Source: Alteromonadaceae bacterium UBA2620 (GTDB lineage Bacteria > Pseudomonadota > Gammaproteobacteria > Enterobacterales > Alteromonadaceae). From it: a stretch of 38,427 nucleotides of DNA. Positions 34,102 to 38,427 of the stretch are shown here, in pieces. Position numbers and translations under genes: made by a program. Below the pieces are notes generated by a model. It ran no database searches and was not told the DNA's origin. It was given only the letters and a program-made list of their open reading frames with translations. The first letter of the stretch is position 1. Each line of letters opens with the position of its first letter. The stretch is taken from NCBI GenBank assembly GCA_002339125.1, contig DDJQ01000082.1, positions 1-38,427 of the forward strand, read 5' to 3'.

Positions 34102-34121
34102 ATTTATGTATAATCATAAAT
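34102..34121. promoter_or_regulatory. Palindrome surrounding a TATAAT element
   Basis: ATTTATG (34102-34108) and CATAAAT (34115-34121) are perfect 7-bp inverted arms and the six bases between them are exactly TATAAT. This could be a promoter with a repressor site on it. The sequence also has a partial likeness to a Fur box, with about 11 of 19 matches by eye. No good -35 is visible. Confidence 0.4.
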
Positions 34122-34263
34122 GTAAAAAATATTCGCTATTCACTCATTTTTAATAATCATACTTAATCGAAAAAAGCCAACCGGATAAACAACCTACACA
34201 AACCGCTACTAAGCTGCAGTAAATAAAGTTAAATTAATTTACTTAATTGATTAAGAAAACCAC

Positions 34264-34292
34264 TTGACGTCTGACAAAACTTTAACTATTGT
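34264..34292 (+). promoter_or_regulatory. Candidate promoter of the TonB-dependent receptor gene
   Basis: TTGACG (34264-34269; five of six) and TATTGT (34287-34292; four of six) are 17 bp apart. Transcription would start near 34299, about 47 bases before the ATG. The gene has TAGGG at 34333-34337 as its ribosome site. Confidence 0.5.
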
Positions 34293-34308
34293 TAACATCG
34301 ATGTAACA
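34290..34308. promoter_or_regulatory. Candidate repressor operator of the TonB-dependent receptor gene
   Basis: TGTTAACATCGATGTAACA overlaps the -10 and transcription start. It contains the perfect palindrome ACATCGATGT with a central CG and outer arms TGTTA/TAACA. The central CG and position resemble LacI-family operators of sugar-uptake receptors in Alteromonadales. No LacI gene is in the window. Confidence 0.5.
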
Positions 34309-34345
34309 GGATTGCACCGTTCAAACTTTAGTTAGGGCACTAAAC

Positions 34346-37273
34346 ATGAAGACTAAACACATTTTTAAACCAGCGTTGTTGTCACTGGCTGTGACCTCAG
34401 CAATGTATTCAGGCCACGCGTTATCACAAGAAAATAACAGCGCCAGTGAGCCTGATGTAGAAGTAATTGCAGTAAAAGGTATTCGCGGCTCACTGATGCG
34501 TGCTCAGGCCATCAAGATGGATAACACGTCGATTGTTGAAGCCATTTCTGCTGAAGACATCGGTAAATTACCAGACTCATCAATCGCTGAATCACTGGCA
34601 CGTCTGCCAGGTCTGGCCGGTGAGCGTGTTGGCGGCCGGACTTCGGGTATCTCTGTTCGTGGTTTTAAAGAAGATTTTACCGGTACATCCTTAAATGGCC
34701 GTGAGCTAATCGGTATTGGTGACAACCGCGGCGTTGAATACGACCTGTACCCTTCTGAAATCATGACCGGTGCAACCATTTATAAAACCACTGAAGCCGA
34801 CCTGATGGTACAGGGTATTGGTGGTACGGTTGACCTGCAAACCGTGCGTCCGCTTGCTGCTCAGGAAACCCTGACATTAACCGGCGTATACGAAATGGGC
34901 GGCAACGATTCCGATAACCCGGAATTCGACAACACAGGTAAGCGTCTGGCATTATCATTTGTTGAAAAATTTGCTGACGACACCGTAGGTATCGCTGTAG
35001 CGCTTGCCACTACGGAATCACCACGTAATGAACGTAAATACGGTGTTTGGGGATACAGCGCCAATGACGCTGGCCAAATTACTCCGTCTGGTCTGGATAC
35101 ACAGGCCATCAGCCGTGAGCTGGACCGTGACACTATTTCAGCTGTACTGCAATGGCGTCCTACCGATAATCTCGACATCGTCGTAGATGCCCTGAGTATC
35201 GATTACTCAGATTCAGGCGTTATTCGTGGTTTCATCGAACCTTTCAATGCTGCAGAAGGATCACTGTCAGGCTCAGGTATTAATGTTTCTGGTACTCAGG
35301 CTAGCGTAAACCCGGTTCTGCGTACTGACCCGGCACAAAAAGACGGCGAACTACAAACCCTTGGCCTGAATGTTAAATACAACATTGACGATAACTGGTC
35401 GATAATGGTTGACGCGGCAAACAGCCAGTCAGAAAAGCGCGACCTGCGCGGTGAATCATACGCCGGTTTAGCCCGTAACGGTGCCATCGATACCTTCGGC
35501 ACCCGCCAGTTCCAAATGAGCGCTGACGGGGTATTCTTCACTGGCAGCACGGGCCTTGAAGCCTTCTCTGATCCTGCTCTGTTACAACTTACCGGCCCCC
35601 AACAATGGGGTGGCGGTATGGCGAACATTGCCGATCAGTTTGCCACTGACGTAAACACAGTATTTACCGACAAGGATGGCAACCCCATTCCATTCAGTTA
35701 TTTAAATGCTCAGGATGGTTTCTTAAACTACGCAGACTTTGAAGAAGAACTGACTACCGTACGTGTTGAAGCAGAAGGCTATGTAGAGTGGGGCATTGTT
35801 AACAAAATCAAGTATGGAGTTAACTACAGCGATCGCTACAAGATGAAAGACAATAAAGGTTTCTTTGCGACCGCTTCATCCTATCCTTATTCAGAAGCCA
35901 TTCCTTCAGAGTATCTGTATAACGGACTGGCCGATCTGAGCTGGGCTGGTCTTGGTCAGGTAGTCGCTTATGACGGTTTCGCTCCCTACAACGACGGCGA
36001 ATATACGCTGAATGATGCAGGTTTACTTGAACCGGATCGTTTAGGTGATACCTACACTGTCGATGAAGAAGTCGTTACGATTTACGCCAAGTTTGATTTT
36101 GAAACCGAAATCAATGGCTTCCCGGTTATCGGTAACTTTGGTGCGCAGTATGTGGATACGACGCAGTCTTCTACAGGTTACTTAGGCATTGTCGGCTCAA
36201 ACTTCGCCGTCTGTGATGACAATGATGACGGCCAGGTGGATGCAGACTGCATCTTAAGTGAAGGCGATGAGTACAGCCATTTCCTGCCAAGCCTGAACGT
36301 AAGCATTGAAGTTGACGACAACCAGTTCATTCGTGTCGCGGCCAACAAAACCATCAGCCGTGCCCGTATCGATCAGATGAAGGCATCAGGTTTTGTTAAG
36401 TTCGACCAGAACGTTGACTTAATTACCATTCCAAACAGCCAGGCAGATGTAGATGAATACGGTTCACCATGGAGCAAATTCCGAGGCAACCCAACGTTAC
36501 GTCCACTTGAAGCTAATAACTTCGACTTGTCTTTCGAGAAGTACTTCGACGACGAAGGTTACGTAGCATTAACATTCTTCTACAAAGACCTGGTTAACTG
36601 GACAGACGACGCCCGTGAGATAATCGACTTTACCAACGATTCAACCAACAATGGCGCCAACTACTTTATCCCTGGCTTCCATGATCGTATTATCCAGACC
36701 ACTGGTCTGTATGGTCCGGATAACGTGGCTTACGATGCGGGTGATTTAGCGACGCCGCCGGACTTTGGTTACTTTGAGTACTTCCAGGATGGTCTGGAAG
36801 GTGAAGTAAAAGGTACCGAGCTAACCGCCAATATTCCACTGGGTAACTTTATTGGTGCACTGGAAGGCTTTGGTTTTGCCGGCTCTGCAACCATTATCGA
36901 TGCAGAACTGGAAAATGGAAACCCAATTCCAGGTCAGTCTGACCAGGTTCTGTCACTGACTGCTTACTACGAAATGGATGGTTTAGAAATTCGGGTAGCC
37001 GCGACTGACCGCTCTGAATTTGCTACTTACCAGCGTGGTGGTTCTAACAAGATTGAAACAGCAACCCGTGACAAGATCACTCAGGTTGATGCGCAAATCA
37101 GTTACGACTTCGAAGGCAGTGGTATTGAGTACCTGGAAGGCCTGCGTATTTCACTGCAGGGCACTAACCTGACAGATGAAAAAGAAGAAACCATCGACGA
37201 CAACGGCATCGTGACCCTGCGTCGTGAGTTTGGTCCTTCTTACATGCTGAACTTCAACTACTCGTTCTACTAA
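34346..37273 (+). CDS. TonB-dependent receptor (TonB-Xanth-Caul type)
   Basis: A 975-residue outer-membrane receptor. It has a signal peptide (cleavage around HALSQ), a TonB-box-like VEVIAVKG at 38-45, and a plug with the subfamily pattern MRAQAIKMDNTSIVEAISAED, then IGKLPDSSIAESLARLPGLAGERV and an SVRGF element. A long 22-strand-type barrel ends in Tyr (LNFNYSFY). This subfamily (TIGR01782 from memory) commonly imports oligosaccharides in marine Alteromonadales and Caulobacteria. It is followed by a terminator and then the tryptophan halogenase, a pairing I know from such loci. The substrate cannot be told from sequence; promoter and operator candidates lie upstream. Confidence 0.93.
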   Translation: MKTKHIFKPALLSLAVTSAMYSGHALSQENNSASEPDVEVIAVKGIRGSLMRAQAIKMDNTSIVEAISAEDIGKLPDSSIAESLARLPGLAGERVGGRTSGISVRGFKEDFTGTSLNGRELIGIGDNRGVEYDLYPSEIMTGATIYKTTEADLMVQGIGGTVDLQTVRPLAAQETLTLTGVYEMGGNDSDNPEFDNTGKRLALSFVEKFADDTVGIAVALATTESPRNERKYGVWGYSANDAGQITPSGLDTQAISRELDRDTISAVLQWRPTDNLDIVVDALSIDYSDSGVIRGFIEPFNAAEGSLSGSGINVSGTQASVNPVLRTDPAQKDGELQTLGLNVKYNIDDNWSIMVDAANSQSEKRDLRGESYAGLARNGAIDTFGTRQFQMSADGVFFTGSTGLEAFSDPALLQLTGPQQWGGGMANIADQFATDVNTVFTDKDGNPIPFSYLNAQDGFLNYADFEEELTTVRVEAEGYVEWGIVNKIKYGVNYSDRYKMKDNKGFFATASSYPYSEAIPSEYLYNGLADLSWAGLGQVVAYDGFAPYNDGEYTLNDAGLLEPDRLGDTYTVDEEVVTIYAKFDFETEINGFPVIGNFGAQYVDTTQSSTGYLGIVGSNFAVCDDNDDGQVDADCILSEGDEYSHFLPSLNVSIEVDDNQFIRVAANKTISRARIDQMKASGFVKFDQNVDLITIPNSQADVDEYGSPWSKFRGNPTLRPLEANNFDLSFEKYFDDEGYVALTFFYKDLVNWTDDAREIIDFTNDSTNNGANYFIPGFHDRIIQTTGLYGPDNVAYDAGDLATPPDFGYFEYFQDGLEGEVKGTELTANIPLGNFIGALEGFGFAGSATIIDAELENGNPIPGQSDQVLSLTAYYEMDGLEIRVAATDRSEFATYQRGGSNKIETATRDKITQVDAQISYDFEGSGIEYLEGLRISLQGTNLTDEKEETIDDNGIVTLRREFGPSYMLNFNYSFY

Positions 37274-37289
37274 GCTTTAGCTTTTCAAA

Positions 37290-37315
37290 AGCCCCGCATT
37301 TTGTGGGGCTTTTTT
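37290..37315 (+). terminator. Rho-independent terminator of the receptor gene
   Basis: AGCCCCGCA (37290-37298) pairs with TGTGGGGCT (37302-37310), with one G-U pair and a 3-base loop, followed by TTTTT. Strong stem and T-run 17 bp after the stop codon. Confidence 0.92.
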
Positions 37316-37393
37316 GTTACAGCCGGTTTGCTTTTCCCTTTAAATTCACTAGAGTCAAAAGCAAACCGATGAAAACATGCCTGAGGATGATTG

Positions 37394-38427
37394 ATGCCTG
37401 ATGCAATTAAAAAAGTAGTCATTGCCGGTGGCGGCACCGCCGGCTGGATGACCGCAGCGCTGCTCAACAAAGTACTGGGTAACAGCGTTACAATCGAACT
37501 TGTCGAGTCAGAGCAAATTGGTATTGTGGGCGTTGGCGAAGCGACGATCCCGCCGATTCAAACCTTTAATCGTTTTTTAGGGATCGACGAAAAGGCCTTT
37601 CTGAGGGAAACCCAGGGCACCATTAAACTGGCCATTAAGTTTGAAAACTGGCGTAAACCTGGCGAAAGCTATTACCACACTTTTGGTGCACCCGGCACCA
37701 CTATGGGTTTCTGCAGTTTCCACCATTACTGGCTGAAAGCTAAAGAAGCCGGTTTAGACAAGTCTTTCTGGGACTTTGATCTGAACTATCTTGCCTGCCA
37801 ACAGGGCAAGTTTAATAAAATTAATACTCAGAATCCGCTCTATGACATGCCCTACGCCTATCACTTTGACTCAGCACTGTACGGGCAGTTCCTGCGCCGC
37901 TTTGCAGAGCAAGGCGGGGTAAAACGCACAGAGGGCATTATTGAGCATGTTCAGCAAAATACCGAGAGCGGTTTTATCACCGGCTTGCAGCTAACTGATG
38001 GAAGGCAAGTCGAAGGTGATTTGTTTATCGACTGCACCGGTTTAAGCGGCTTGTTGATCCGAAAAACCCTGGGCGTCAATTATGAAGACTGGAGTCACTG
38101 GTTGCCCGCCGACTCGGCGCAGGCCGTGCCCAGTGAGCGCTTTGACAAAACCCTGCCCTATACACGCAGTATTGCGCACAGCTATGGCTGGCAATGGCGA
38201 ATTCCACTGACGCACCGCAACGGCAATGGTATTGTTTACAGCTCGCAATTCACCACAGATGAACAGGCCAACGAGACCCTGCTCGGTAACCTCGACACTA
38301 AAGCGCTGGGCGAACCTCGCACTATCCGCTTTAATACCGGTCGCACCGACCAGCAATGGTGCAAAAACGTAGTGGCCATCGGCTTATCCAGCGGTTTCCT
38401 TGAGCCGCTGGAATCCACCAGTATTCA
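37394..38427 (+). CDS. Flavin-dependent tryptophan halogenase (3' end missing)
   Basis: An open frame begins at ATG 37394, with GAGGA (37383-37387) 6 bases upstream, and runs through the right edge (344 codons seen of about 500). It has the FAD motif GGGTAGWMT (12-20), VGEATIPP (47-54), the position of the catalytic lysine of PrnA-type enzymes (Lys78 in GTIKLAIKFENW), the GWQWRIP signature of this family, and SGFLEPLESTSI near the edge. It uses reduced flavin to halogenate an aromatic substrate; members beside TonB-dependent receptors have unknown substrates. It follows the receptor gene by 120 bp. Whether it is intact after the edge is unknown. Confidence 0.9.
   Translation, partial: MPDAIKKVVIAGGGTAGWMTAALLNKVLGNSVTIELVESEQIGIVGVGEATIPPIQTFNRFLGIDEKAFLRETQGTIKLAIKFENWRKPGESYYHTFGAPGTTMGFCSFHHYWLKAKEAGLDKSFWDFDLNYLACQQGKFNKINTQNPLYDMPYAYHFDSALYGQFLRRFAEQGGVKRTEGIIEHVQQNTESGFITGLQLTDGRQVEGDLFIDCTGLSGLLIRKTLGVNYEDWSHWLPADSAQAVPSERFDKTLPYTRSIAHSYGWQWRIPLTHRNGNGIVYSSQFTTDEQANETLLGNLDTKALGEPRTIRFNTGRTDQQWCKNVVAIGLSSGFLEPLESTSI

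Larger units (their letters stand above)
33856..34345. other. Long intergenic region upstream of the TonB-dependent receptor
   Basis: This 490-bp gap is AT-rich in its right two-thirds and has no supported gene. It holds the receptor's promoter, an operator candidate, and the palindrome at 34102-34121 (each listed separately). No riboswitch or RNA gene was recognised. Confidence 0.7.

Noticed and set aside
1..38427. CRISPR arrays, tRNA or rRNA genes, prophage genes
   Set aside because: No regularly spaced direct repeats, no cloverleaf-like or rRNA sequence and no phage structural genes were seen.

Overview
The window looks like chromosomal DNA from a marine gammaproteobacterium, most likely Alteromonadaceae (Alteromonas/Aestuariibacter-like). 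The evidence is the mix of an XrtA-type exosortase exopolysaccharide locus, a FadE-type acyl-CoA dehydrogenase, HldE/GlnE/LpxL housekeeping genes, a DUF3081-like protein, and a TonB-dependent receptor followed by a flavin-dependent tryptophan halogenase. I identified families by recognising motifs, without any database search.

Layout. (1) 1-163: the 3' end of an IS30-family insertion sequence. (2) 239-9730, minus strand: a tightly packed operon of seven genes, read from 9730 down to 239. In order these are a polyprenyl-phosphate sugar transferase, polysaccharide deacetylase, exosortase A fused to an EpsI-like domain, a large Wzy/ligase-like polymerase, a GT4 glycosyltransferase, a Wzx-like flippase and a membrane-anchored transglutaminase-like protein. 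(3) 9918-14708, plus strand: the divergent export half, with an outer-membrane export lipoprotein, chain-length determinant, tyrosine autokinase and outer-membrane barrel protein. The XrtA-associated AAA ATPase (14802-15890, minus) converges on it. Together these genes could build, flip, polymerise and export one exopolysaccharide. No PEP-CTERM substrate for the exosortase is visible here. This block is visibly more AT-rich than what follows.

(4) 16000-23803: envelope and core genes: hldE, a GIY-YIG protein, a DUF350 membrane protein, glnE, a TcpQ-like protein, lpxL (probable TTG start) and a DUF3081-like protein. (5) 23892-26497, minus: a three-gene outer-membrane operon (LolA-like, porin-like barrel, small barrel). 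(6) 26827-29067: fadE with a FadR-like operator candidate. (7) 29274-30063: a decayed c-di-GMP phosphodiesterase gene, hit by an internal deletion, a frame change and a TAG nonsense codon. (8) 30072-32540: tdk, a lipoprotein serine hydrolase behind a perfect 15-bp inverted repeat, and an unrecognised 42-residue protein with three evenly spaced cysteines. (9) 32584-33855, minus: a membrane-anchored beta-propeller-like protein. (10) 34346-end: a TonB-dependent receptor with promoter and operator candidates, then a tryptophan halogenase cut by the window edge.

The best candidates for something new are the transglutaminase-like protein ending the exosortase operon, the polymerase with a large carbohydrate-binding-like loop, the 9-bp tandem repeat in the kinase tyrosine tail that also carries the next gene's start, and the small three-cysteine protein.
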